A stretch of 64,000 nt of DNA from Petrosia ficiformis (taxonomy: Eukaryota > Porifera > Demospongiae > Haplosclerida > Petrosiidae): assembly GCA_947044365.1 (NCBI GenBank), contig OX345636.1, positions 806,001 to 870,000 of the forward strand, in the 5' to 3' direction. The first letter of the stretch is position 1. Each line of letters starts with the position of its first letter. The translations under genes and the position numbers were made by a program. Of this stretch, positions 41,901-54,120 are shown in pieces. The notes below the pieces were generated by a model. The model had not been told where the DNA came from. It did no database searches and saw nothing but the letters and a program-made list of their open reading frames with translations.

Positions 41901-43059
41901 GGTACTATGCATGGTAGGATTGGCCAACCACTGCCCCACAGGTGCATTTAGCAGCTCACAATGTGGAATTTGCAACTCAAAATATGAAGAAATGCAACAA
42001 GATATGAAAATTCTTAATGGCCTGCTTGGAATGAGACTGATGACATAATCATATCGATTAACTTCACCTATACATATAACTAGCAAACACAATTAAGGCT
42101 ATTTTTTTTCTATTCTATTCCATTTTATACTTATCCTTTTAGAATTCATTTATGGTTTGAAGGACTAGAGGTTTTCTCTACTCGATTATAATAACCACAA
42201 ACACGAACATTAATTCAGTATTATGATTGCACAATGACAGTAATAATTACTAAATGTATTCTGCTATAATTATTTGTAAGAAGAATATCAAAATATTTTC
42301 AACAATCAACTTGGAATGAGTACCTTCCTGGTATGACTTCATGTGATGCCATGAAAGTACCTGTGTCAGGAAAGTACTTGTTCCAAGTCTATCAAATGTG
42401 CAAGTACAAAATAATTACTGTAACTCGACAAGCAAGAATTGTTGTTGACAGTTCCATGTTTAATTGATTATTCAACTAGTTAGAGTAGATCATCTGTGTA
42501 TTGTATTGACCCCACAAAAAAGATTCATTATATGGGTTAATCTATCTACCAGGTCTAATTATAATAACTTAACATTTGCAACATACAGTAATGTGACCAT
42601 CTATGTGAAAACAAGCCAAAACATGCAAAAGTGACATATTAACTGTTTGCAGTAGAAGCCAAAACGTGCAAAAATATGTCAGTCTTCACTTTTGGAGTTT
42701 TGTATTTTTTGGATAAATATTATCTACGAAATCTTGACTAAGAATACAAGACTTTCAACACTCATATGCAAGCAGTGTCTCCAAGATGAGTAATTACACA
42801 TACAGGATTTGTATTCAGAGATAAGACAGTAATAACGCAAAAATATGAACGGATCCTATGTTCCACCCATTGCAATATTTATTGGACTGAAGCGAAATAA
42901 TTCTACAGGAGAAAACACTTTTTTTAAAAAGCTCACTAGCCAGAAAACACAAAGACGTATTGTGAAACATGTTGATAGATCATTTGTTGATGAAGCAACA
43001 ATGGTTTAATTGCATGTTTAATTACATTCATTAAAGTAAACAATGAAAATCATTAATCC
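38994..43059. other. Long stretch without a recognisable gene
   Basis: AT-rich. A (CCAT)n-type tract lies at about 41575-41692. At about 39870-39965 there is a degenerate tRNA-like stretch (AAGAGCACTTG, GTCAGAGGCCC, GTGATAGATTC) that may be an old SINE. An open frame at 42092-41688 on the minus strand (134 codons) shows no domain. Confidence 0.45.
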
Positions 43060-43511
43060 ATGTCACATCATCTAATTAAAATAGACTTTTGTGGAGATGA
43101 GCTTGAGATAGATGATGAAGACTCTGATTCAGATCTAAATGAAGAAGAAACAAGAGATATTGGAATTGAATGCCCATGGATAATGTATAATTGAGATGGA
43201 AACAGGTGACAAAAATGGCAATGAAGAAAGAATTGAATGTACAGTAATTAGCAAATGTATGTGATGTCATTGAGATGGAAGGATGTATAGAAACAGATAA
43301 AGATGACGAGGTGAATGGACTAGTGAGTGATGAGGGATGTGAAGAATTAGTGCAATGTGATTTAAATGAACTTCAAAGAATTGAAAACAAAAAATTTAAG
43401 ATGTTTTTGGAAAATGGGTGTGGATGTAGCTTAAATAAAGGCAAACCTTGCTTTAATCACTTTCTTGAGACACACTATCATGAGATGCATAATAATTTGG
43501 CAATTAATTAA
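43060..43511 (+). CDS. Acidic, Cys-containing ORF pair, possibly transposon-associated
   Basis: ORF 43060-43194 encodes 44 residues, very acidic (GDELEIDDEDSDSDLNEEE). ORF 43275-43511 encodes 78 residues beginning MEGCIETDKDDEVNGLVSDE, with a Cys motif FLENGCGCSLNKGKPCFNHF. The CGCxLxxxKPC pattern occurs at the start of some large invertebrate transposon-encoded proteins, from my memory of such sequences. The two frames may be exons or frames of one decayed gene. No catalytic part follows. Confidence 0.35.
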
Positions 43512-43652
43512 GTCACAAATCTTTATTTAGGTGTGTAGACAGATTTTCCTTTACTTGCATGGAATAGCAAAATAGATGTCGTGAAAGATGGGCTTATACC
43601 TCAGTGATTAAACACTTGTGTGGTGTTCATTACAAGATATACACATAAACTA

Positions 43653-44024
43653 CCTCATAATGCCTTCATGGTAAACAATGTCCAGCATCTCAAATTCTTT
43701 ATCGCCAGCTACACTAAGGAGAATCTCTCTACCAGGATGAATACCTACATATAGGAATAATCCTCTTACATACATCTGATAAATCCTATACATCATAAAT
43801 AGCAGGTTACTACTGCTCCCACCTTCTGCTGCATATAATAGCACATTTTGTGAACATATAATACATGTATACATATTGTAGGTACATGTCATTAAATTTG
43901 ATGAAATAGTTGACTGTTGAAAAGTGCTAATTAGGTAAGACCTAGAATCAACTATGAAAATGTATAGAAAGTTTTTTTTTAGTGTAAGTGAAGTACACTT
44001 ACATGCAGCCAAAATAAAAACCAT
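43653..44024 (-). other. Weak minus-strand open frame
   Basis: A 124-codon frame. Its last part, GIHPGREILLSVAGDKEFEM and LDIVYHEGIM, lies between an acceptor-like TAG and a donor-like AG/GTAGTT on the minus strand and could be a real exon, perhaps of an ankyrin-like repeat. The upstream part looks non-coding. Function unknown. Confidence 0.2.
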
Positions 44025-44357
44025 TATGTAATTCAGGATTGTTTAATTTCATTAATAATAACAATAATAAGTACCATCATTTTCATATCTGAAGTGGAGA
44101 ATTCAGAATGGCCTTCACCACTTTCATCTCATATTTATTTCTCTACCTGTGGGCCACACAATTTCCGCCTCATTGGTGCTTTAGCTGGCTTTAATGAAAG
44201 CCGTGTAGAGCTGAAGTGAATTGTTTCAAAAGCACTGTTGACAACGTAATTAAATCTGCAAATGTAAATTTTGCCCAAAATGTGGTAAATCAGATGGGAA
44301 AGTATTGTATCTACTTATAATACATAGGGTCTTTTCTCACCAACTTTAACAATATAA

Positions 44358-44473
44358 TATATAGAAAAAGTATCCCTATGATTGCTTTGTGGTGTCCAAT
44401 GTTCAGTAATCATGGCTGACTTTATCATGCTTGAAACACAACAGTCTATTATAGTTGATTATCTACCTTTTCA
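44358..44473 (-). repeat. Inverted, damaged copy of the 37.5-kb intron/exon
   Basis: The minus strand matches 37540-37665: AAAAGGTA, CAACTATAATAGACTGTTGT, GATAAAGTCAGCC and CATAGGGATACTTTTTC. It shows that the 37.4-37.7 kb ORF belongs to a repeated sequence. Confidence 0.7.
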
Positions 44474-45246
44474 AAGAAATATACAGTAAAGGACATAAAA
44501 AGTTGATGTTTTGTAATCGTTCTATTGATTCGAATTGTTTTACGATTAAGAATCGACGATTAAAACTGTTAAAGCAATCCTTGCAAAGACCATCCCCCGT
44601 TTCGCCCTATCCCTTTCTTTGAAAGATACCACACACAATAGCCTACATAAGCTCCCATATCATATATAAGTGAATCTGTAGTTACTAAACTGTATATTTG
44701 CTTTATTTCTTGGTTTAATGTTTAAAATTAACAAATACACAATGAATTACAACAATACTATGTATTTTTCGGGTCAACCGGAATACACAAAAACCTCATT
44801 AAAATTCATAGACACACCCCTCGATCCTAGTGTCTCTTTTCGGATGTATTAAAACCATTAAAAACGCTACAAGGAACCGACAACTAAGGAACCGTTAATT
44901 TGCAGGCGTGGTGTTACAGTTACTTTACAGGGGCAGTAACAATTCTACTCCTACACAATTGGGACACTACCATATTCGTATACTCCCCTAGGATATCATT
45001 CAGTTTATATACCATCTCCCAGAATCTACATAAAATCTGTTAGGAATCTATTAACATCACAGAAAATCTGTTTCGATAAAACTGCAGGTGTACTCAGCCT
45101 GTGAGGAATTTCATATGGAAGGAACTACATAGTTTTAATTAAGGAACTGTGTGCTGGCTCTCTAAACTAAGGGTAATGATTTTAACCAATATATATATAT
45201 TATTATAATTATATATTATATATTTACAATTTAATTACAATATATA

Positions 45247-45508
45247 TATATAGTATGCTAATATGTCCATTATACAAAATATAGGACCTGAGTTTGTGTT
45301 CAAGGATGTGATATAGCCTGAGCCTATGAGGGCTATATCACATCCGAGGACACAGAACGAGGGTTCTACATGTATATACAAAATATAGGACCTGAGTTTG
45401 TGTTCAAGGATGTGATATAGCCCGAGCCTGCGAGGGCTATATTGCATCCGAGGACACAAAACAAGGGTCCTATATGCAGTATATAGGATCTATTAGCATA
45501 CTATATAC
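45247..45508. repeat. Nested palindromic element with two tandem hairpins
   Basis: The outer arms TAGTATGCTAATATG and TATTAGCATACTA enclose two direct copies (104 bp apart, from 45281 and 45385). Each copy folds into a hairpin: GGATGTGATATAGCC pairs with GGCTATATCACATCC around GAGCCTATGA or GAGCCTGCGA. The flanks GGACCTGAGTTTGTGTTC and GAGGACACAAAACAAGGGTC pair with mismatches. It looks like a foldback element. Confidence 0.8.
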
Positions 45509-45612
45509 AATATATTGTATGATGGTGACATCTCCTGCATGGTGTGCACATGGAAGGTCTACATACAATATATAGAACTCACCACACCAAAGGGATGATG
45601 TCACCATCATAC

Positions 45613-45613
<1 letters not shown>
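45509..45613. repeat. Second palindrome, ATGATGGTGACATC arms
   Basis: The arms ATGATGGTGACATC and GATGTCACCATCAT, with CATGGTGTG/CACCACACC inner pairing, lie directly next to the previous foldback element and before a long (AT)n tract. Confidence 0.75.

Positions 45614-45615
<2 letters not shown>

Positions 45616-45664
<49 letters not shown>
45616..45664. repeat. (AT)n microsatellite
   Basis: A pure AT tract of about 48 bp, followed by degenerate TA sequence. Confidence 0.9.
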
Positions 45665-45667
<3 letters not shown>

Positions 45668-45839
45668 TATATATGTATATATAATTATTATGTGTGTATG
45701 TAAATATAATAATAATAATAATATATCTATGTTTATTTCAACAAGTAAACAATTCCAACAGAAGCAAGCATGGTTATTGACACAGATTAAAACCCTACTA
45801 ATTATTCAACAAACTCTAGGCCCTAAAACACTATACTGA

Positions 45840-48640
45840 TTATACCTATTTCCGGTGCAATTCTTAAGGAACTTTCATGTCTTTACATGTTTCACTCCTT
45901 TCTTCCATCAGAAGTTAGAACAAATTAATGTATTAGTCATATCTACATGTATAGTATATTAGTCTGTTATTAGTGATCTTCATTCATTAGATACATGTAC
46001 AGTATGTATAACCTGTGCATATAATCTAAGGAACTGGTTAAGGAACTGCTTTAAATGTGTCACTCCTTACTTCCCTTAGAAGTTAGAATATATTACTCTT
46101 ATCTATAAGTATAGTTTATATAGTCTGTTATGAATTACATGTATCTTCATTCAATAGATACATGTACAGTATGTGCATATAATCTAAGGAACTGGTTAAG
46201 GAACTGCCTACTGCTTCCCATAACAAATTACTCTAGGCCCTAAAACACTGTACTACAGATCACTGATTATACCTATTTCCGGTGCAACTCTTAAGGAACT
46301 GCTTTACATGTTTCGCTCCTTTCTTCACTTAGAGGTTAGAACAGATTAATATATTGCTCATATCTACATGTACATGTATAGTATATTAGTCTGTTATGAA
46401 TGATCTTCATTCAATAGATGCATGTACGTGTACACGTACAGTATGTATAATCTCTGCGTATAATCTATGGAACTGGTTAAGGAACTGCTTTAAATGAGCC
46501 ACTCCTCTCTTCCCTTAGAAGTTAGAACAGATAGTCATATCTAGTATATTAGAGTTGTCTTCAATCAATAGATATAGGTATGCGTATGTATAACCTATGC
46601 ATATAATCTAAGGAATTGGTTAAGGAACTGCTTTAAATGTGCCACTCCTTTCTTCCCTTAGAAGTTAGAATAGATTAATATATTACTCTTATCTATAAGT
46701 ATAGTGTGTTATGAATTACATGTATCTTCATTCAATAGATACATCTACATGTACAGTATGTATACCCTATGCATATAATCTAAGGAACTGGTTAAGGAAC
46801 TGCCTTAAATGTGCCACTCCTTTCTTCCCTTAGAAGTTAGAATAGGTTAATATATTACTCTTATCTATAAGTACAGTGTGTTATGAATTACATGTATCTT
46901 CATTCAATAGATACATCTACATGTACAGTATGTATACCCTATGCATATAATCTAAGGAACTGGTTAAGGAACTGCTTTAAATGTGCCACTCCTTTCTTCC
47001 CTTAGAAGTTAGTAATATATTATTCTTATTTATAGGTATAGTATATATAGTATGTTATGAATTACATGTATCTTCATTCAATAGATACATCCACATGTAC
47101 AGTATGTATACCCTATGCATATAATCTAAGGAATTGGTTAAGGAACTGCTTTAAATGTGCCACTCCTTTCTTCCCTTAGAAGTTAGAATAGATTAATATA
47201 TTACTCTTATCTAAAAGTATAGTGTGTTATGAATTACATGTATCTTCATTCAATAGATACATCTACATGTACAGTATGTATACCCTATGCATATAATCTA
47301 AGGAACTGGTTAAGGAACTGCCTTAAATGTGCCACTCCTTTCTTCCCTTAGAAGTTAGAATAGGTTAATATATTACTCTTATCTATAAGTACAGTGTGTT
47401 ATGAATTACATGTATCTTCATTCAATAGATACATCTACATGTACAGTATGTATACCCTATGCATATAATCTAAGGAACTGGTTAAGGAACTGCTTTAAAT
47501 GTGCCACTCCTTTCTTCCCTTAGAAGTTAGTAATATATTATTCTTATTTATAGGTATAGTATATATAGTATGTTATGAATTACATGTATCTTCATTCAAT
47601 AGATACATCCACATGTACAGTATGTATACCCTATGCATATAATCTAAGGAATTGGTTAAGGAACTGCTTTAAATGTGCCACTCCTTTCTTCCCTTAGAAG
47701 TTAGAATAGATTAATATATTACTCTTATCTATAAGTATAGTGTGTTATGAATTACATGTATCTTCATTCAATAGATACATCTACATGTACAGTATGTATA
47801 CCCTATGCATATAGTCTAAGGAACTGGTTAAGGAACTGCTTTAAATGTGCCACTCCTTTCTCCCTTAGAAGTTAGAATAGATTAATATATTACTCTTATC
47901 TATAAGTACAGTGTGTTATGAATTACATGTATCTTCATTCAATAGATACATCTACATGTACAGTATGTATACCTTATGCATATAATGTAAGGAACTGGTT
48001 AAGGAACTGCTTTAAATGTGCCACTACTTTCTTCCCTTAGAAGTTAGTAATATATTATTCTTATCTATAGGTATAGTATATATAGTCTGTTATGAATTAT
48101 ATGTATCTTCATTCAAAAGGTACATGTACATGTACAGTATGTATACCCTATGCATATAGTCTAAGGAACTGGTTAAGGAACTGCTTTAAATGTGCCACTC
48201 CTTTCTTCCCTTAGAAGTTAGAATAGGTTAATATATTACTCTTATCTATAAGTATAGTGTGTTATGAATTACATGTATCTTCATTCAATAGATACATCTA
48301 CATGTACAGTATGTATACCCTATGCATATTATAATCTAAGTAACTGGTTAAGGAACTGCTTTAAATGTGCCACTCCTTTCTTCCCTTAGAAGTTAGAATA
48401 GGTTAATATATTACTCTTATCTATAAGTATAGTGTGTTATGAATTACATGTATCTTCATTCAATAGATACATCTACATGTACAGTATGTATACCCTATGC
48501 ATATTATAATCTAAGTAACTGGTTAAGGAACTGCTTTAAATGTGCCACTCCTTTCTTCCCTTAGAAGTTGGAATAGATTATTATATTAGTCATATCTACA
48601 TGTATAGTATATTCGTCTCTTAGGAATGTATGTGTTAGAC
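45840..48640. repeat. Satellite of about 172-bp units with a 518-bp higher-order repeat
   Basis: The marker AAGGAACTGGTTAAGGAACT (or a near variant) recurs near 46028, 46186, 46468, 46610, 46782, 46953, 47128, 47300, 47472, 47646, 47818, 47989, 48163, 48338 and 48513. From 46610 the spacing is 171-175 bp. Other shared parts are CACTCCTTTCTTCCCTTAGA, TTATGAATTACATGTATCTT and TACAGTATGTATACCC. Units with AGTTAGTAATATATTATTC occur every third position, giving a trimer of about 518 bp. The outer units are more divergent. Confidence 0.92.
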
Positions 48641-49504
48641 ATAGCAATACACTCCATTATAAATTAATGTATTTAGGATGCAACTATATAATATACATAC
48701 ATGTTAAATCTTTCTGGAGTGTACCATGTAAGTGTAGTTACAGTCTTAATTGTTTTTTTAAAGTGTTTATTTTGGCGTATGCAAACTTTCTAATGGTACA
48801 TTACAATGTAGTAATTGTCTCAAGTTTAAAATATTTTAGTATATGTGTGAATGTGTGTGTCTGTCTGTCTGTTAAGTGAGTAGCTAAAAGATTCCTAGCA
48901 AAGTCTACTTACAATTCATTTCCAATCTTGAATTTATAGAAGAAGACTAGTTACATGTAGTTAAACACATGATAAAGGTTTAGAACCGAAATCACTGTTA
49001 TAGTAGTCTAGCAGTTTAAATCACCTTACTTAACTCGTCTGTCTGTTTGTTTGTCTGTATGTTTTTTTTGTCTATTTATGTCTATTTGCTATTACTTTGT
49101 GTCTGTGTACACTTTTTGTGGCGTTTTATTAAGCCACAACACTATGTACTGAAGACACTTTGGTAATGATCATACTTTGACCTAATAATTATTTACTTCA
49201 CTTCATTTCATTCAATATAGGTGAGTACAACTGTGGGAAATCTACTTTGTAGAATTTTTAGTTAAAGAGAAACAGCGGAGGAACCAGTTATAGAACTATT
49301 TAAAGGAACTGCCACTGCTTCTCTCCAACTAAACTAGTCATGAATTGTTTTTGCTTTGTATATTACTTAAAAACACATCTTACACTGTCTTTTGACTTTT
49401 TCATGAGGAAAATAATAGTTTTATGGCAATTATTACTTCTTAATTTCCTGTGGTTGCATACTATTTATAATAAATTTGATTGGTATCGTGTGTTTTAAGT
49501 CAAC
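48641..49504. other. No gene recognised
   Basis: Short frames only. At about 49255-49315 a single diverged fragment resembles the satellite (AAGGAACTGCC). Confidence 0.4.
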
Positions 49505-49595
49505 ATGAGTAAGAGGAAGAATATCCTTCCCACTTGTGACCATCTTGAAACTAAACCAAAGGCTACTAAATGTGATGAAGATGATGTTGGTATGG
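49505..49595 (+). CDS. Possible first coding exon, unknown gene
   Basis: From ATG the frame reads MSKRKNILPTCDHLETKPKA and TKCDEDDVG, then GTATGG or a nearby donor. Basic then acidic composition looks coding, but I found no following exon. Weak support. Confidence 0.25.
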
Positions 49596-50150
49596 TGAAG
49601 TATGCAGTATGCTCAATATCTTTTAGTATATACAATCATATTAGATTGCAGTGTCCAAACTGTTAGTATGGTAGAACCAAATAAATCTATTGCTGTTGGA
49701 AGAGATGTGGTGTGTTCCCTTGTATTTATTGTATGGTTTTGGATTTATATAACACTTTATTTAGTTCCATACCATGCCAATGTACTCACAGTTGTGCTAA
49801 ACATAAAAAATTTCACAATAATTATTATGCTTGTTCTTTATAATTGAAGTGCAATGCTTATGCATTATTATACCTATTTCATCTGTGCAAGATATTATTA
49901 TATAATCTTTATAATTATAATTATAATTATTAATGTTATTATTATTATAAATTATGGTCTATATATATAATTATTTGTTTATTTATTTATTTATTATGTA
50001 TTCACAATAATGCAGATAAAAAGGATGAATGCTATTAATAGTAGATGTTATACAGTGCATTTACTTATGCTAATATTTTGACTTTCTTATGTATTGCAGT
50101 GTAATCATTGGCTTAGTTCTACATCACCTTGTGAGTCTAGTTTTTGTTTT

Positions 50151-50506
50151 CTATACTGGAAGAGTACTAGTAAGGGTGGTCAACATATAGTTTGGGAAGG
50201 TCAGGTATAATCTGCCAGTACCCTTGGATCGAAACTCTTGACCACCGTGTATACAACAGTATTTCAACTGATAATACACAAAATCCTTCTTATTTAAAGG
50301 TTGGTCAATTCTTTTCCTTGCAGCTGCTATGGTTCTAGCTTCTCTTTTCCAGAATTTCATAAAATGATTTTCTTCATATAACTTCACCTTCTTTTCAAGT
50401 TCATTGAAGGTAGGAAAGTCTCACCAACGGTGAATTCGGGATTTAAGTCGCTTGTATCCATGCATGGAAGACTCATAGACTCGCTCACAGTAGAACACGC
50501 TGACAT
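50151..50506 (-). pseudogene. FAR1/MULE-type (ZSWIM-like) transposase N-terminus, frameshifted
   Basis: On the minus strand from ATG 50506-50504: MSACSTVSESMSLPCMDTSD, then a frame change near 50423, then TFNELEKKVKLYEENHFMKF, WKREARTIAAARKRID and YYQLKYCCIHGGQEFRSKGT. The pattern R-x-x-x-T-I-x-A-A-R-K-R followed by YxxxKYxCIHGG is typical of the FAR1-like DNA-binding region of Mutator-like/ZSWIM3-type proteins. After GTGR the frame loses similarity. The catalytic MULE domain is absent here. Confidence 0.6.
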
Positions 50507-50700
50507 TTTATCATGAACGGGAAAATAGTCAAGGTCCTGTTGCCAGGAACAGGAAATTTATTTTACCGTCTTATTTTACCGTTGCCGGGATAACATGCAG
50601 AAATATTAGGTTCCCATTGCCAGGAGAGGAGACACAACGTTTAATTTATTATTTTAATATTGAGCTCTAAGCAGTTTTGGCTCATAATTGTGTCTTCTAC

Positions 50701-51372
50701 ATGGCCTTGGTAGCTGATACTTTGGAGAGTAGTGACAGCGGAAGTGACGGACATTCAGATAACAGTATACTGATAATGTTAAAATGAAAAGAAACTCGAA
50801 GGATATCTATGCCATCTATGCCTTCATTAAAAAGATCACTAGACCTTTTTCTAGTGATTCTGGCTGGATCCAGCAGTGAGGATGAAACACCACAAGTTAA
50901 AAGCTTACCAAAAGCTATGAAGACTACGGAGAGCTCAGCTGCTATGTACCTTAAACCTAGGAAAATAACTCCCAGTAATGTTCTCAAAGAGAAGAATGTG
51001 ACTACAGCTAGTAGTACTGCTGGCAAGATTATTAATGGTAAAGAAAATGTAACACCTGAGGAACAGAGCTTACCAATAACACCCTCCGGTCAAATCCGTT
51101 CGGCAACCAGTGATTTAGGAACTCCCACTCTTCCAACACTCCAACAAACTCAACCTAGGTCTATCAACACTAATAGTGAGAATAGGCAGGAGGACTTGAA
51201 TCTTAGCAATCAGCTACTGAAAAAAATAATTTCAAAAATGGACAGGCTGAAGAAGCGAATAATGGCTATAGAGGAGAGGTTAAATAGTAAACTGTCTGAC
51301 AATAGTAGTACCACTACAGATCTAGACTCAAAATTAATAGTGGACGAAAAAAGAGCATACCAAATGCAATAA
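50701..51372 (+). CDS. Ser/Thr-rich protein with C-terminal coiled coil, two exons
   Basis: Exon 50701-50764 (MALVADTLESSDSGSDGHSD, N) joins exon 50855-51372 by a 90-bp GTATAC-TCTAG intron in phase 1; the join makes MILAGSSSEDETPQVKS. Without splicing there is an in-frame TGA at 50785-50787. The model has about 193 residues: acidic start, Ser/Thr/Pro-rich middle, then a coiled coil (NLSNQLLKKIISKMDRLKKR, IMAIEERLNSKL). No family is recognised. It may continue in further exons, since the stop follows an unremarkable MQ. It could be a transposon accessory gene. Confidence 0.45.
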
Positions 51373-51678
51373 GGGTAATCCTAATCTTCGGTAATATTAT
51401 ATGTATAATTGTCTTCCACACTGCAAGTCTGAGGTTAGGAGCGTATATTGAATGCTCATGGAGGAAGACCCTCACAAATTTACTGGATGGACCATCACAC
51501 TAGGTCTAGAGTAAGCTGTGCAGTCATGGTTTCTTCCAATAACCCACTCTGTCATTCATGAAATATTAGTACTAATACAATGTGTGCATGTCACCTGCAG
51601 CACACGTAGTTTTTGATTAATAGATTTATTATAAGCATTATTCATTACTTACATTTCTACGTGTATTAAATCATAGAA

Positions 51679-51894
51679 TTATCTACAAAAGTCAAGAAAA
51701 TCAGACCACACTTGACATACTTGTACGTGAAGCTCTAAACCCTGACTTTTTACATGTTGTATTTTCTCACCGTTAAATGTGGGCTTCCATAATGATATTC
51801 TATCCAACACTTTGAAAACCTCACTACATGAAGAGAATTCGGGTATTTCCCTCTGAATATAGTTGAGAGCCGTTTGTATCCTATCGAGCTTCAT
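51679..51894 (-). other. Unknown 71-codon minus-strand frame
   Basis: Reads MKLDRIQTALNYIQREIPEF and ends QVCQVWSDFLDFC. Composition is protein-like with a helical start, but no family or splice partners were recognised. Confidence 0.2.
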
Positions 51895-52489
51895 AAGTAT
51901 TCCCTACGACCCGATGCTAAATTTTTCTATTTTTTTGATGTAATTTTTTATTTTGGTTGCATCAAGCATTGATTTCAAACTAAATGCACTTTGGTCGCAA
52001 AAAGCTAGGAACTTCGAAACATCCATACAAATCTGATGGGCTTCAGCCGGTGACCTCTTGCCCTGAAGTCAGATTTGTGTAAAAAGCTTCTAGTTGAGTG
52101 GTGTTGTGTACATGAAAGTGGCGAAAGCATCTTGTAGACCCTTTTCGCACAGAATCTTTGTTTAATTGTGCATGAAATGGCAGTTTTTCTCATGTCACCT
52201 TTCTTTGCCTCACCCACCGAAGGACCAATCAGAATCAAAATACATTTGAATTGACTTGATCTGTTTTCACTCTTTCCAGCACAATACAGTAGGATACAAA
52301 TACAATCATAAATAACTCGAAATCTAAACTATATTAACTACCTCAAATGCAAAAACTATACAATAAATATAAAAAACATTTTTCTACTATTGCCAATCAC
52401 ACTTTTTTGCTCTAATCAAACCAGCTAATAATAACACCCACTGACCACACCCACATAAATTACAGAAATTGCTAATTTTGAAAACTTTA

Positions 52490-53275
52490 GGAAAGGGACA
52501 TATATGTCCCTTATGTCCCTTTCACGAAGAGCTTGAGCAAATAATATTGATTTTATTTATGTAGATATTGACCTCTAGTGTGCACTTTGCAAGAACTATT
52601 TTCGGCATAACTATCAGTTAAATTAAAGAAAGGGGGCTATGTCCCCTTCTGTGATAACGTTATACAAAATTTACCCTATAGTGGTCATAATTCGCAGGGT
52701 GGAATTTCTCACTCTCGTGTTAGCTGTTGTTAGCAGATAAATAAAGGTTGGAAAAGGGACATACAAAATATGTTTTTTTTGTGGGGATTTTTGTTAAACT
52801 GAATACCATTAACCTCAAGAATTACCACAAACATTTACTACCCCATAGAAATAATTCAGGGTTGGCTTTTCTTAAAGGGGCATATGTCCCTGTAATAAAT
52901 TCTGCCATAAATTAGGGGGTGTGTTTGTTACTGGTAGGGGTGTGTGTTGTGTGAATATTTCCTTCTAGGGTTTGTGGGAAATATGGAAACTGATGCCCTA
53001 AATTTAGGGATATATGTCCCTGAATTGAAATTGTACAAAAATTAGTGGGTGTGTTTGTTACTTGTAGTGGTGTGTGTTGTGTGTATATTTCCTTCTAGGA
53101 AATATGGAAACTGATGCCCTAAATTGAAGGACATATGTCCCTGAATTGAAATTGTACATAAATTAGGGGGTGTGTTTGGTACTGGTAGGAGTGTATGTAG
53201 TGTAAATATTTCCTTCTAGGATGTATGGGAAATATGAAAACCTAAGCCCTAAAGAGAGGGACATATGTCCCTGAA
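52490..53275. repeat. Tandem 120-130 bp units with GGGACATATGTCCC palindromes
   Basis: GGGACATATGTCCC or a one/two-base variant recurs at about 52497, 52877, 53007, 53128 and 53258. The last four are spaced 130, 121 and 130 bp within direct repeats that share ATTAGGGGGTGTGTTTG, TATTTCCTTCTAGG and GAAACTGATGCCCTAAA. Other decayed variants (GGGGGCTATGTCCCC at about 52632) lie upstream. Confidence 0.85.
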
Positions 53276-54120
53276 TAGTCCATTTCATTTAAGAGAAAGT
53301 ATTTTGATTGAATATATAGTGACGTGACGTCACATCTGGACTGCCAATTGAGCCTCGGAGCATCACGTATGCCATATATTGCCATACAAAATTGCACATG
53401 TTTGGACTGCTATAAGCGCTGAAATCTACTGTATGCACTGTAAAATTTAGATTGTTGTAGTAACAACCCTTACAACCACAGAAAAAGGGTGGGTTGTTAC
53501 AACAACAACTAACGTTGTCAGCAATTGTTCTGTATACAACCCTGTATTGTAAATTGTGCTATACCTTAATTATGCACATCCACATGCACCCGTACATTAC
53601 ATAAACAATTTTCTTGTATGTTGAATCGTAACTTTTTTAATCACATACAGTTCAAAAAATAATTTAATCAACTGTACATAGTTCCTAAAATGTGGTATTT
53701 TTGGACTATAATGAAGCTCCCAGATTTCAGTCATCTCATATGATAAAGTTGATGGTGGTATTCATTCACTTCTTCAAGGTCAAGTAGTTTGTGTGTCCCT
53801 GTTAGCTTTACAATATATGAGTGGTGGTGATGATCAAAGGAGATAGTCTTGTAAAGATGACCATACATTAGAAGTTTGCTATTATCGATAACATACAAGT
53901 GGAGTACTTTTATAAACAAGGGAAAGTCATCCAACACTTCAGTCATTGCCACTGCATTTGGTTGATACTTGATACCATTCATAACGATCCAGTTTGAACT
54001 ACAGAATCAAGAAGCAGAATCAAGAAACAAATGATTGTTACAGTATACCCTTCTTTTCTTTGATGTGGAAATGTCATTATTGTGAAGACAAAACGTCTCC
54101 CATCCTCTCCCCTAATTAAT

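Noticed and set aside
38860..42092. Minus-strand 134-codon frame (41688-42092) and a tRNA-like stretch at about 39.9 kb
   Set aside because: The frame shows no domain or splice context. The tRNA-like stretch cannot be folded into a cloverleaf and is at best an old SINE.
43076..43270. Minus-strand frame rich in His and Leu
   Set aside because: It is the antisense shadow of the acidic plus-strand frame at 43060-43194 and has no features of its own.
45616..48640. Regular spacing suggested a CRISPR-like array
   Set aside because: The whole unit of about 172 bp is conserved, with no unique spacers, and the genome is eukaryotic; this is a satellite.
52005..52238. Minus-strand frame MILIGPSVGEAKKGDMRKTA
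   Set aside because: No recognisable family, no neighbours in phase, and composition is not convincing.
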